Source of the DNA: Cryptomeria japonica
Lineage: Eukaryota > Streptophyta > Pinopsida > Cupressales > Cupressaceae
Assembly (NCBI RefSeq): GCF_030272615.1
Contig: NC_081413.1
Span: 156,865,849 to 156,929,848 of the forward strand
Reading direction: 5' to 3'
Length of the DNA: 64,000 nucleotides
A program made the position numbers and the translations under genes. How positions within the stretch are numbered: position 1 is the first letter of the stretch; each line of letters starts with the position of its first letter. The notes under the pieces were generated by a model. That model had not been told where the DNA came from. It saw only the letters and a program-made list of their open reading frames with translations, and did not search any database. Of the stretch, positions 22,220 through 33,762 are shown piece by piece.

Positions 22220-23992
22220 GAACCGGTTACAAAAGAAACAAGCAAAGATCTCAGTGTTCCTATACCGGTAGAAGCTGCGGTAGGAGAAGAAGAAGATAGA
22301 GAAGAAGGAGAAGAGGAAAATCAAGAAGAACAAGCTAGAGTCATTCCTAGACATGTGAAATTACATTATGATCCAAAGCAGATCATAGGAGATAAAGATG
22401 CAGGGATACTCACGAGAAGAAAGGTGAAGGAGAACTCTTGCATGATCTTCGAATTGGAGCCTAAGACTATTAAAGAGGCGCTTATAGATGAAGATTGGAC
22501 TAAGGCAATGGAAGAGGAGCTAGATCAGATTGAAAAGAATGCAACATGGTCTTTGGTACCCAGACCTGAATACAAGAATGTCATTGGTACCAAATGGGTC
22601 TTCAGAAATAAACTGAGTGAAGAAGGTACAATTATAAGGAACAAGGCTAGGCTTGTATGCAAGGGATACACGTAGGAAGAGGGTGAAGACTATGGGGAAA
22701 CCTTTTCTCCTGTGGCTAAACTAGAAGGTGTACGAATGCTAGTTGCATTTGCAGCATTTAAGGGATTTAAGGTCTATCAGATGGATGTGAAGTCTGCATT
22801 TTTGAATGGAATTCTTGAAGAGGAAGTATATATAGAGCAACCAGATGGGTTTGCCCTATCAGAAGATAGTGACATGGTGTGTAGATTATTCAAGGCCTTG
22901 TATGGATTAAAACAAGCACCAAGGGCATGGTATGAACGATTACACTCTCATCTTGTGAAGATTGGATTTGAGAGAACAAGTGAAGATAGCAACATCTACT
23001 TGAAATCAGAAGGTGATCAGATTCTGATTTGTGAAGTGTTTGTAGATGACATAATCTTTGGAGGAGATGATGAAATGAGCCATGCATTTGCAGATGTAAT
23101 GAAGAAAGAGTTTGAGATGTCTGTGATTGGGGAGATAAAATTCTTCATTGGTCTACATATTCAACAAATGAAAGAGGGTATCTTTATTACCCAATCCAAG
23201 TATGTCAAAGAGGTATTGAAGACCTTTGGAATGGAGGTGAGCAAACTGATTGGTACACCAATGGTGTTCGGCTGCAAATTGACTAATGAAGATGATTCAG
23301 CATTGGTGAATGAGAAATAGTACTGGTCAATGATCGGTAAGTTGCACTATGTGGTACACAACATACCAGATATTGTTCATGCAGTGGGCATAATAGCTCA
23401 TTTTCAGAAATGTCCTAGAGAATCCCACTTGGTAGCAGTCAAGAGGATTCTTAGATATCTAAAAGGAACAATTGACTATGGATTGTGGTATCCATATAAT
23501 GGTGACTTCAATCTCAAAGTGTATACCGATGCCGATTGGGCAGGTAATATGGATGACCGGAAGAGCACAATCAGTGGAGCATTCTTTCTCGGTGGAAGAT
23601 TAGTATCATGGATGAGTAAGAAGCAGAGCTGCATTTCCCTATCTACAACTGAAGCAAAATATGTGGCAGCATTTATGAATTGCACTCAAGCAATCTGGAT
23701 GAAACATATATTGGAAGGTTTCAAAGTACCTGTATCTGAACCGGTGAATATATTATGTGACAACACAAGTGCAATAAATATTTCCAAGAATCCAGTATTG
23801 CATGTTATAACTAAGAACATTGAGCTTAAGTATCACTTCTTGAGAGAGAAAGTTCGGAATAAGGAGGTTGTACTACAACATGTTTCCAGTAAGGAGCAGC
23901 TAGTAGACATATTCACAAAGCCCTTACCAAAGACTATATTTACCTATTTGAGAGGTGAATTAGGGGTTCTTCCCCTTCATGAAGTCAACTAA
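22220..23992 (+). pseudogene. C2 reverse transcriptase and RNase H, broken by TAG codons
   Basis: RVT_2 begins at about 22,490 (WTKAMEEELDQIEKNATWSL) with TKWVFRNKL and KARLVCKGYT. The catalytic box is FVDD at 23,039-23,050, intact. RNase H follows with YTDADWAGNMDDRKST (about 23,522), SLSTTEAKYVA and the terminal VDIFTKPL motif. Stops are TAG at 22,673 and 23,318, and the natural TAA is at 23,990. The frame is otherwise continuous. An acidic Glu-rich linker (22,280-22,340) separates integrase from RT. Confidence 0.94.
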
Positions 23993-24276
23993 AGTTGTGT
24001 GCAACGCATCAGTCAGGAACTACAGTGTCAAATCTTTTAGAATTGATGTGTTGAAGGATGCTACTCCATAGGGGGAGCAACATAATAAAGAATGGAAGCT
24101 TGTGCCTCCACTTTGGCATTGTTGTCAAAGGGGGAGAAGATATCTGATGAGTTGTGGGGAGAAGATATCTAATGAGTTATGGGGAGAAGATATTTGTTAA
24201 TGCAAATACACTGGTCTATGATGTATACAGTTGCAATGCTACACTAAGTATTGTCATCAATGCCAAAGGGGGAGAT
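23993..24276 (+). other. C2 3' untranslated segment and polypurine tract
   Basis: Non-coding. It contains three copies of a GGGGAGAAGATAT(C/T) phrase (about 24,130-24,195) and ends in the polypurine tract AAAGGGGGAGA (24,265-24,275) directly before the 3' LTR. Confidence 0.85.
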
Positions 24277-25691
24277 TGTTGGATATGGTTGGCATATGAT
24301 GAACCGACATGATGATATGATGATAATGTATGTTGTCATTGATGTCAATAAGTGAAAGTGAACCGGTATGCAGATTGGAAGAAGACAGTGAACTGGTATG
24401 AAGATATGCAGTGAACCGGTGTCGGGGTTTCACTAAGTGTGACTACAGGTTGGTAGTCTCAGCTCTAGGGTTTTCGGTTTGGCAATCCAGCTTGTGCGAT
24501 GCAACTGAAGACATTTTTTGATGAGTTAGCTAAGAGATGTGAATGAGATTGAGGTGCCACGTCATTTTTATGCGTGTAAAGGATTTCCTTGAGGATCTTG
24601 CATGTAAATATCGATTGCATTAAAAGTCTACCTCGAGAATGAACATTCTTCTTGGCGGTATGAGAAGAGAGTGTGATGGGTTACTGATTCCCATATGTGC
24701 TGAAGAATGAATGATGCAGATTGTCTTGTGATATGTTTAAGATTGTATTGCTATATGCAATGTGTTTGGACGGTTAGGATTGGACCATTTGTATTGTAAA
24801 CCTAAATGCTTAGGGTTAAGGGTTTATGCTACCGACCTAATTGTTGTCTATAAGGTCGATGATGTTTGTTATTGTTTGTTGTTGGCAAATATTGTGTGTG
24901 TATCTGAGTGATGAGATACTTGCCAGACCAGTAAGAGGAAAACTGCAGAGTGTGATTGCAGAAGAGAGGAAATGAAAAGGATCTGCCTTGGCATGTAGTG
25001 GTGTTATCAGATCAGAGTTTTACCTGTTGTCTTCTAACCATTTCAACAGTTGGAAAATCCCTTTATCGGGTAGCTTTAACAAGCTTATTGTAAATCCTTT
25101 AACTGGGTGACTCAAGATCATTAAGTTCTTCAAATCCTCTAGCGAGGTAACCTTTAACAAGGTATATAGCCATCCCTTAACAGGGTGATCTTTAACACGA
25201 TCAGTTCCTAACAGAACCTTATTGTAAAGCCTTTAACCGGACTAGGCTCCTAACAGAGTGAGCTTCAAAAGAGTTCAAAACAAGCTTGTGGGTATTCATC
25301 CCCACCATGGGTTTTTCCATTTGGGTTTCCATGTGAAAAATATGTGTGTCATGAGTTGTGCATTTTTTATGTGATGATTAAGTATTTTGTGTTTTAGTGA
25401 TTATGCATGCAAAGCTAATAGGTTATGGTACTATTGGTATACCACATGCATATGTTTATGGGTGAAGTTGTTATCAAGTATTAAATGTATTTGAAGTGAT
25501 CAGACTTATCAGTTTATGATTGTCTGAAGTCTTACTGTGTTTAACCGGTATTGCCATGGTTAAGTTCAGTGATGAAGACAACTAGTTGGTATTGTTTTAA
25601 CTTGATAAGTTGTCGAGAAACTTTTTGTTTGTACTGATTCACTCCCCCTCTTAGTACCGATAGGGTATTTGTTGTTCATCATTATTCATCA
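24277..25691 (+). repeat. C2 3' LTR
   Basis: 1,415 bp, partner of 17,966-19,396, starting TGTTGGATATGG and ending TTCATCA. The CTTTAAC word cluster lies at about 25,055-25,245. Many differences from the 5' copy are C/T or G/A transitions. Confidence 0.95.
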
Positions 25692-25950
25692 TAATCTACC
25701 TAGCTAAGAACCTGACATTTAATGCCTAGACCAAGCACATTTATGTTCAATATCATTTTGTCAGAGATATGGCTAGGGATGGTAGGGTGAAGCTGGTTAA
25801 GGTAGAGACTTTGATGAATGTTGCAGATTCCTTAACTAAGGCTATGAGCACAAAGAAGTCAAGATGGTGTTTGGAATCTATGGGCCTCTCAACACTTAGC
25901 AATTAAAATACGATGTTGGTACCCCTCTCGTTTCTCTCACAAAGTGTTTT
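25692..25950 (+). pseudogene. C1 RNase H tail, first copy
   Basis: It resumes the C1 RNase H after C2 (LAKNLTFNA, then VQYHFVRDMARDGRVKLVKV and NVADSLTKAMSTKK, ending SMGLSTLSN and TAA). This is the normal C-terminus of Copia RNase H. It stops abruptly at about 25,950, without the polypurine tract or LTR that should follow; those are found after the second copy at 39,283. Confidence 0.88.
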
Positions 25951-25984
25951 GACACTAACAAGTCAAGGAATCTGCTCAATCACG

Positions 25985-27588
25985 AAATCATCACAAACAA
26001 GTCAAAACACTAATCATTAGCTCAATCACGAAAGCACAATTGCAATGATCTATCCTAAACAACACTCAATAGAGACATGAAATAAAAGCATTCAAAACTA
26101 GAAATTAAGCAAACCATAGGTATGATTTGAATGCTCCTTCGTGCGGCTCCATTGTCCTTCTTTCTTCTCCAAATAGTTTTGTTGTAGATCTCACCTTCAA
26201 GTGCATAAACCTAATTGAGAAAGCAAGATTGACATTGACACAAGAATACTCGAAGTGTGATTTGACAAAGTGATTAGAAATTCAATAGTCTGATTAGGGG
26301 ATTAAGAATCAAGGGTCAAGGGATTTGATTGAAGAAATTCATCCAATTTATAGAAGAATTGGAGAAAAGACAAGATTAGCATGATAATGATTCGAATGGA
26401 AATTCAAATCAAGAATAGCAAATTATGACATGCGTATGACAAATTTCTATGCAAGGATTTATGACAATTTATGACAAATTGCTATGCAAAGATTTATGAC
26501 AATTTATGACAAATTTCTATGCAAGGATTGATTGATTGTCAATTATGACAAATTATGACAAATTTCTATGTCATTTCCATGAATTTAGGAGAGAAATAGG
26601 AGGAAATTGAAATTAGGAATTAGAAAATTAAGAAATTAGAAAATGAGGAATTTAGGAAATTAGAAAAAGATGAAATTGATGAAAATTAGAAATTAGGTAA
26701 ATTAATTAATAATTTGTCATTTATTAATTAATTCACAAAAAGAGGAATAATTAGCCAATTAAATGAACATTTAATTGTGACAAGAAGACTTAGGATAAAT
26801 AAATAATTTATTAATCCTAAAGGAAGAAATGACAAACCAGGTTAAATGATGAAATCACGAAACCCTAGAAGATGAATTAGGTCTTGATGAAAGATAATTG
26901 ACTTGATCATGATTTTAAATTGATAAATGACCAATGTTATAAATGATTCGATTGAGAAAATGCGCCAATTGACGAGGAACAATGACAAATTGATCCAAAT
27001 TGACATAATTGAGACAAACAACGATCGATGACAAATCGATCGCAAAATGACAAGATTGACAAGAGGACAACGATTGATGACAAAATAGATTGCAAAACGA
27101 CAATATTGAAAATGACCACGATCAATGACGAATCGATCGCAAAATGACAAGATCGAACATGACAACGACCGATGACAAATCGATCGCAAAACGACAAGAT
27201 TGAAAATGATAAGGATTGATGATAAATCGATCGCCAGATGACAAGATTGATAAGAGGACAACGATCGATGACAAATCGATCACAAGATTGATAGGAGGAC
27301 AAAACCCTAATTAGGATTGACGATGTCCAAAATGATGACAAATGAGTGCGCACATTGATGCGACAGGATAAAATTGATCAAAATCATGATTGGATAGTAT
27401 TGTCGACAAGACCAAATTCGAGAGCGAGATAAATGAAGAATGTAGAAGAATGACTCGATGCTCGCAAATGATAAAAACCAAGTACGAATCATAGGAGAAA
27501 TGTTAATGCGACGCAAAACCTAAAATGAGGCAATGCGTAAATGTTAAAGTATGACTTCGCAAGCGTTGACCATTTTTAGGTGTCTACA
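25985..27588 (-). repeat. A 3' LTR (outer end missing)
   Basis: It aligns closely with 37,413-39,034. The outermost bases (TGTAGCATAGG on the plus strand in the other copy) are absent, and the match begins at about AATCATCACAA (near 25,983). It contains a 47-49-bp minisatellite at about 27,000-27,300, AT-rich inverted repeats at 26,700-26,830 and a minus-strand TATAAAT near 26,350. Confidence 0.92.
26999..27300. repeat. 47-49-bp minisatellite with CGATCG cores (A LTR)
   Basis: About six units contain AAATCGATCGCAAAATGACA-like sequence. Core positions are 27,034, 27,131, 27,178, 27,225 and 27,274, so the period is 47-49 bp. It repeats in the other LTR at 38,459-38,753. The long minus-strand ORFs across it (for example 26,842-27,261) are by-products of the repeat. 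Confidence 0.9.
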
Positions 27589-27602
27589 TTTTGCCCCTCT
27601 TT
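27589..27602 (-). promoter_or_regulatory. A polypurine tract
   Basis: On the minus strand it reads AAAGAGGGGCAAAA directly before TGTAGACACC, the LTR start. The same tract precedes B's 3' LTR (55,150-55,163), which ties the two elements together. Confidence 0.9.
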
Positions 27603-28109
27603 GAGACAATGCGATTTTAAGCGTTGTTTCAAAGAACTTAATGAAAATGCCCCAGACAATGATAATGACATATGCATGCCCCCTCGAGGAATTGGCCGGA
27701 AATGTCTAGAAAAGAGGCCAATTGATCGATAAGAATGATAGGATTGAACGGACTGACAATCGGAGATCGGATGCATGAAGGACAAGCAATTGAAGATGCA
27801 AAAGACCGCGACCAACATAAGATGGAGAGGGTGCACGTCCATCTATGCACTGAAAAAGATCTATAAATGAGACCAAGAGAGGTGAAAATTGCTCATTTGC
27901 ACTAGCCAAGGAGGAGAATTTGTTGCTCTGGACAAGAACACTTGCAGAGAGATGGTGAACATTCCAATGGCAGATCACCTTGGGGAACGTGTATGCACAT
28001 TTAGACGACCGGATGACGTAGGAGCAGCGATATGGATCTCAAAAACCCATGTTTTCAATTTCATGAATTTTAATTGCTTGCGGGACATTGCGGGGCCCAC
28101 AGAGGATGC

Positions 28110-28235
28110 CGAAAAGGACTCCTGCGCTTGTGTAGGGCGAATCCTGCGCTTGTGTGGGGTCTTCTGCGCTTGTGTAGGGAGACACAGGCGCAGGTTACCT
28201 GACACAGGCGCAGGTTACCTTACACAGGCGCAAGT
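28110..28235. repeat. A 3' word array, both orientations
   Basis: Three copies of CTGCGCTTGTGT (about 28,118, 28,147 and 28,167) are followed by three copies of ACACAGGCGCA(A/G) (about 28,183, 28,203 and 28,223). The two sets are near reverse complements, so the region could fold as a large imperfect hairpin. The word is the one found in A's leader at 37,176-37,296. Confidence 0.85.
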
Positions 28236-28393
28236 GTGTAATGCAAACCCTAATTTTGGTCAAAATGACATGCAAATGATCCGGAAAAGGGGGGACAAGG
28301 ATAGGATAGGTCAGATTAGATGAAAAACACCCTGATTAGACATGAAAATGAGGAAATGCAACCTGTAGGAGCAAACCCTAATACTGACAAAAT

Positions 28394-30199
28394 GTGCCCC
28401 AATTTGTGATGCAGAGGCGACAGTATCCATTGATCACACGGGAGAACCGACCTGACTGCTTCATGCTACGACATAGACTCAGGAGCACAGAGAGAGATAC
28501 CTTAGCAGGACTTGGGATATGCTATGTCACATTCATGCTTGAGATTAGGGCAAACACAGGACTGCTTACCGCATTAGCAGAGCGATGGCATTCAGAGACT
28601 TCCTCATTCCATCTGGCGACTGGAGAGGCGACGGTGACACTGGAGGATGTATGGCATATCCTCCGCATTTCGATTCATGGAGAGATGATAGAGTATGACC
28701 TAGTGATACGGAGAGATGCATTGTGCAGATTGTTTGAGTGCGACGCAGATGATCTGGATATTGTCGAGAGGGAGATTGGCTGGGAGACTATGGCATCAGA
28801 GTATGATCGACGATACGTGGTGATAGCCGTGGTGATAGCATGTCTACTAGCAGGAGACAGATGAGGACATGGATTCCCTATTGGATGGGGAAGAGTGCTG
28901 GAGTGGATGGTGACAGAGGGGACAGTGTACGCATGGGGACCATATGTACTGGCTATGCTCTATTTTCAGTTGCATCAGATAGTGTATCAGGGAGTGCAGA
29001 TGTTGAGCTGTGGAGTTACATTGCTACAGGTATGGGCATTTGAACACATAGCCATATGTCGACCGATTACAGAGAGACAGGTAGTACCACACCGACGATA
29101 TTTGTATTGCTATGGGGGAGCACTGAGATAGGGTCCTTTTGGATACATATTATATTGGCGACATGAGCTAGACCAACTGAGAGAGTTCATATGGAGGCCA
29201 TATCGTGATTGCCCGGGATGGTCAGATGACAGTGATGAGCTACCATATTGTAGACAGGAGAGGTACTTGATTGGGCGACCAGTGAATCACCAGAGAGTGA
29301 TTGAGTTGTACCTGCCAGAGAGAGTCAAACGACATTTTGGAGAGAGGCAGGATGTACCTAGGAGGACAACACACTTTGCCCGATCTCACAGAGAGACGAG
29401 TCAGTGGGGGAGTATGATTCAACCACACACAGCATATGCGGACTTCTCACAGCTACAGCAGAGACAGTGGGATTGGGGATCAGATGTGGTAGACGCCGGG
29501 ACGACAGAGGAGTATGAGAGGTGGTTTGCATGACGACAGCCAGTGCCATTGACAGATCTGGATATTCCAGTATCGAGGCGATAGGAGGACTTCCCACTCA
29601 TAGGAGAGGAGGAGGGAGATGATGAGGACGAGGAGGATGAGGGCGGGGATGAGGATGATGGGGATGATGAGGATAGAGACGAGGATGGTGGGGATGATGA
29701 GGATGAGCCAGATTCAGGCGAGCATGAGGCATTACAGGACATACCCATAGAGCCGGAGACAGCTAGGACAGAGGAGATGGAGATGTTCAGGGCTACCATA
29801 GCGAGTTAGCAGGATCACATTGTGACTTTAGAGAGAGAGATAGCTAGACTCACAGCGGCTCGAGACACAGCAATAGCGCAGGCACAACAAGAAGGACAGA
29901 GAGTCACTGAGTATATTGGGTCGATTCGGGATGCCAGTGTACGGGAGCTAGGACAAATGTTGGTAGAGACCAGAGAGGAAATATGCCATTGGAGGACACT
30001 ATATGAGAGTGCAGTTCCACCAGAGCAGAGAGCACCTTCATATCGGGCACGATCGAGGACAGAGAGCAGGGCACGCTCTCGGAGGTCATTGAGCAGCATG
30101 GGGGTGAGTGGACCTATGAGACCACCACAGCCAGGACCAGGAGGGACATCATCCGCAAGACCTTGCAAGGATGAGGAGGACCGAGGGAGCACCCAGTGA
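28394..30199 (+). pseudogene. plant mobile domain (PMD/MAIN-like) ORF, antisense in element A
   Basis: One frame runs 1,806 bp with no indel, broken only by stops at 28,862 (TGA), 29,129 (TAG), 29,531 (TGA), about 29,582 (TAG) and about 29,807 (TAG). The N-terminal half is a PMD-type domain (PF10536, MAIN-like): LLTALAERWHSETSSFHL, then TVTLEDVWHILRISIHGE, GVTLLQVWAFEHI and PERVKRHFGERQDVPRR, in family order. Next come an Asp/Glu-rich stretch (29,600-29,720), a probable coiled coil (29,820-29,990) and a basic Ser/Arg/Pro-rich tail. It lies between A's polypurine tract and gag-like ORF, in opposite orientation. Host PMD proteins act in gene silencing with PP7L, and PMDs also occur in transposons. 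The role here is unknown. It is homologous along its length to 51,950-53,830 in element B. Confidence 0.88.
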
Positions 30200-31317
30200 C
30201 AGAGGCACGTGCTCCTTAGACAGACAGTAGACATTATGTAGTTTGACATTTTGTAGTCAGCCTGCGGACCATACTTAGGACAGACAGTCTGATTTTGTAC
30301 TCTGATATTATGATGATATATGATATGATATGCATTGATATGATGGGATGCAATATGTTATGACTGATGTTATTTTTCCATGTATGGATGACTTATGCAC
30401 TGTTGATGTACCATTGTGGAATATGTATGGATATGTTTTTGTTTATGTGTTTTTGATGCATTGATAATATGAAATGGATAAAATGCGTGATGTGATGTTT
30501 GATGTAATGCAAATGTACTAACCAAATGGATGCAGGATGCAGCATATGTGTGCGGGGAAATCGGAGCACTAGACCGAACTGAATATCCGAACTGATGGAA
30601 GAAATGTTAGTAAGAAGAAAATGAGACAGAGGACAGTTAAAGATGAAGAAAAACTTGCTTTCAGTAATGCACTTGGTAGGTGAGAACCTTTATTTTTATA
30701 TAGCAAAATGGATGCGTAGCATCATGGCATTGAAGGCCAGAGCTGAAATGCAACCCTTTTTGCAAAAGACAGACACATCATAGACAAACAACAAATCACA
30801 ACAAAAAGAAAAGGACCATGATCCATCCCGGTCACTCTAAATCACTCAGTGACATCATCGAGCAACATAGGAGCATGATCGAAGATAAAATAAATCAGTA
30901 AAAAGATAAGATGCACAAATTCCAACAAATCAAACAAACATCTTGATCTTCGTTGTCAAAAGTTGAAAGTGTTGATAGGATGATCATGCTGTCTAGTTTC
31001 AGGGAATGTGGTACCCCGTCTAAGACAGGACACAGTCTGGTTCCGAGTATACCACACCCTGTATAAGACCCATGATAGTGTGCCAAGGATGAATGATTTT
31101 GATGGTAACGTTTGATTGATAAGACAATTTTGATCAGTTTGAATGTCTGGTTTGATGAAAAAAGTTCATCTGTTCATGCATGATTTCATTAAAGCACAAC
31201 GTTGGATTGCGAGTTGTTGGATGTATGCTTAGCGATCTGTCTATGCATAGAGGGATCATTTATTGATAGAATGCTTGTTTTTGGATTTTAATGTTTTGAA
31301 AAAAAATTTGTTCATTT
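30200..31317. other. A internal non-coding region
   Basis: No coding signal on either strand. A stretch of ATGATATGATAT-like words occupies 30,300-30,530, and the rest is unremarkable. Confidence 0.4.
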
Positions 31318-31520
31318 TTTCAGGACTTTATTTGACTTTTTAGGGATTTTTTCAAGACATTTTTCAATTTTTTAAGAGATTTTTTCAGGACATTTTTCAA
31401 TTTTTTTAGATTATTTCAGGACATTTTTCAATTTTTTAAGATTTTTTCAGGACATTTTTCAATTTTTAAGAGATTTTTTTCAGGACATTTTTCAATTTTG
31501 ATGATCTTTTTCAAGACGTT
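31318..31520. repeat. 35-38-bp tandem repeat, about 6 copies
   Basis: Units contain TTCAGGACATTTTTCAATTT followed by a T-rich spacer with AAGAGATT. The first and last copies are diverged. It lies inside element A between the antisense PMD ORF and the Pro/Ser-rich ORFs. Confidence 0.88.
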
Positions 31521-32170
31521 TTGAATTTTTTATGATTTTGCCCCCAGTGTCTAGCAAGGCAAGGAATATGATAGGTGAATAAATAGGCTTGCTGAAATGA
31601 TGGTGGATAGAGGGAAGACAAAGGCGTTTTATCATGGAGACAATGCGGATGCAATTTTCAAGGGCTATGGCGTGATGGGACAAGAGACTGGATATGACAA
31701 TGTAAAGTAGTGGACATGTCAAGAGGTTTTTGAAACCATGTTTTGCATTTCGCGTCCTTATGTCAGATCAAGATCAAGGAATGAAAAAGAGTGTATGGAT
31801 AGTGATAAGATATGGATAGGATAAGCAAGAACAAGAATGGATAAGGGACATGGACTGAAGGTCGGGACTGGCTAAGGGATAGTGGCAGAAAGTTGCAATA
31901 AGACAGGGAAGATGGATGAAAAGTTATAATAAGCAAATGGATAAATGACCAAAAGCTATGATGGACTAAAAGCTGCAAACAAGATGCATGATGCTCATGA
32001 CGATACTCAACCTTGTCAAGATCAAAGGTGGAAAGAGGAAATGGACATGAGGGACAATAGGATATGAAGGGTACGACATGGGTTCAATAGGATAATGAAG
32101 GATGATAGGATATGAAGGGTAAAACCTGCCCCCAAGTGTGGTGTGCAAGAAGTTCATAAATTACGCATGA
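31521..32170. other. A internal non-coding region
   Basis: Rich in GGATAAG/GGATATGA-like words (31,780-32,120), with no coherent reading frame. The minus-strand ORFs here are compositional. Confidence 0.35.
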
Positions 32171-32232
32171 TGCCTGTTTGCCAGGTTTTCATCACGGTAC
32201 TTGCCCAAGGCGCCTGTTTGCCAGGTTTTCAC
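32171..32232 (-). promoter_or_regulatory. two hairpin modules ending GGCGCC (element A)
   Basis: On the minus strand the module GGTGAAAACCTGGCAAACAG followed by GCGCC spans 32,232-32,209. A near-copy ending CAGGCA spans about 32,193-32,171. Each can fold as CCTG-GCAAA-CAGG. The intervening TTGGGCAAGTACC also occurs in element B at 50,410-50,422 between comparable modules. Position (downstream of the coding part, upstream of the antisense ORF) is the same in both elements. Confidence 0.7.
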
Positions 32233-32264
32233 CAGTGGACGAATTATTTTTGCTTTACTTTTTT

Positions 32265-32296
32265 TTTTCTTTTTTCTCTTTTTTTTTTTTTTTTGG
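32265..32296. repeat. poly(T) tract
   Basis: Nearly uninterrupted T with a few C, the longest homopolymer-like run in element A. Confidence 0.8.
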
Positions 32297-32472
32297 ATTT
32301 TGACTTTTTCAATAGAAGATGGACACATGATAGGGGATGGAAGAAGGACTCAAGCGTCTTTTTGTTTTGGATAGTAGCCTTGAAAAAAAAATGGACCATG
32401 ACCTTTGAAAGTATGCTCAAAGACGTTGGTAGGATGAGGACATGGAAAATGAGATGAAACTAAGGCAAGGAT

Positions 32473-33677
32473 TTATGCAAAGGATTGGACCAGAGGGATG
32501 GAAGGATGGAAAATATGCATTGGATAATGTATAGGGTATTGGAAGAATTGGGCTTTGGTGGATGAAAATGAAGGCAAGATCGACATTGGCACACACCTTG
32601 AGGGGTGATGGATTGATGGAGGACAAATGTATTTTGGATATTGAGATTTTGACGAAGGAACGACTATGGATTTTGGGACATAAGGGCCCAAAACAGATGA
32701 AGAAGGTGGTGGAGAAATAGACTTGGAAGGTTTGGATGGAGGAACAACAATTTTAGATGCCAATCTGGGTTGTTCTTTTTGTGCTTCAAAAAGCTTCTTG
32801 GGGATCCACATGGTTTTTGATTTTTCATGCTTTTGTGGTTCCTTGGAGTGCATTGCTTGCACAAGGGATTTAGGAACCCATATATATTTTGACTTTGCTT
32901 TATTTTGCTCAGTGGGTCTTTGTGGCCTTTTGGATATTTCTTTTTCTTTCTAGATCATATTGTTCTTTGTTTTGACATGTCGATTATATTGGACATGTTG
33001 ATCCTTGAATACATGTGGATTTCTAGACTTATGACTTTTATACTTGGCATCCAAATTGCTTGGAGGGGGAAATGAATGCATGGATGGACATGGACGCAAT
33101 GGAGTTCTTTTGGATGACTGGAAGGTTCTCAAAGATGTGTGCCTTTGCTGACCTTGCATAGAGGAGGAAGGGATATAAGGACCTAAGATGGATGGAAGTG
33201 ATGATGGGGAAGGTGTATGTTTTGATCTTGATGGAGGGATACCAACATCTTGAGTGTGAGTTGTGTAGACATGACCCTGAAGATCTTCTTTGATATGGAG
33301 GGGTTCTTTCTTGTGAAGATCTACTCCTTTGCCTTTATGAATATCTTGACTTGTAGGATACTCTTTTCTTTGGGAAGAAGACGCGAGTCCATTATGAGGT
33401 GGATATGATATGAGAGAAATAATGAGCTCTTGAAGTGGATCGGAATTCACCAAAGTGGAAGAACCCATTGTGCATATCGAGGGTTCATGAACATCTTGCA
33501 TTGACATGTTAGAATCATGAGGGGGATTAGGATCATGAGGGGGACTAGGATTGTGTAGTGGACATGGTTCAATGATAGGTTCTTCAAGAGATGGAATGGG
33601 AGAAATAATGGGATCATCACAAGAAATGAGATCTTGGAGTGTATATGGAGCATTAGGACAAGGAGATGGAGGAACAA
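32473..33677 (-). pseudogene. A Pro/Ser/His-rich ORF remnants
   Basis: Three minus-strand open stretches in different frames (33,677-33,447; 33,507-32,950; 32,862-32,473) follow the gag-like ORF. They share a repeated peptide pattern (ILGPYIPSSS and VLGPYVPKSI), suggesting an internal duplication. They lack any protease, RT or integrase motif. This is probably the decayed 3' continuation of the gag-like protein; I do not recognise a function. Confidence 0.5.
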
Positions 33678-33762
33678 AAGGATCTTGTGGAGGATTTAAA
33701 GGAATAATTTTATCTTGACAAGGAGGAAGATCATTGGAATCCTCTTTAAAGGTGCTTTGCTC

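Larger units (their letters stand above)
17966..25691 (+). mobile_element. complete Ty1/Copia element C2
   Basis: C2 is 7,726 bp, runs TGTTGG...TCATCA, and is flanked by a perfect target duplication TAATC (17,961-17,965 and 25,692-25,696). It inserted in the RNase H of C1. Parts are the 5' LTR, a duplicated LTR-end/PBS/gag-start segment, gag with zinc knuckle, protease, integrase, RT, RNase H, polypurine tract and 3' LTR. Pol is one frame (20,766-23,992) broken only by TAG codons. The two LTRs differ at many sites, largely transitions, so the insertion is not recent. Confidence 0.95.

Noticed and set aside
26842-27353. Long minus-strand ORFs with repeated CDRFVIDRC peptides (also 38,288-38,799)
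   Set aside because: They are translations of the LTR minisatellite, present in both LTRs and in more than one frame.
27889-28323. Plus-strand ORF of 144 codons in element A
   Set aside because: Its second half is the word array read as peptide repeats, and no homologous ORF is seen at the same place in B.
29419-29799. Minus-strand Ser/Pro-rich ORF
   Set aside because: Shadow of the Asp/Glu-rich segment of the antisense PMD ORF.
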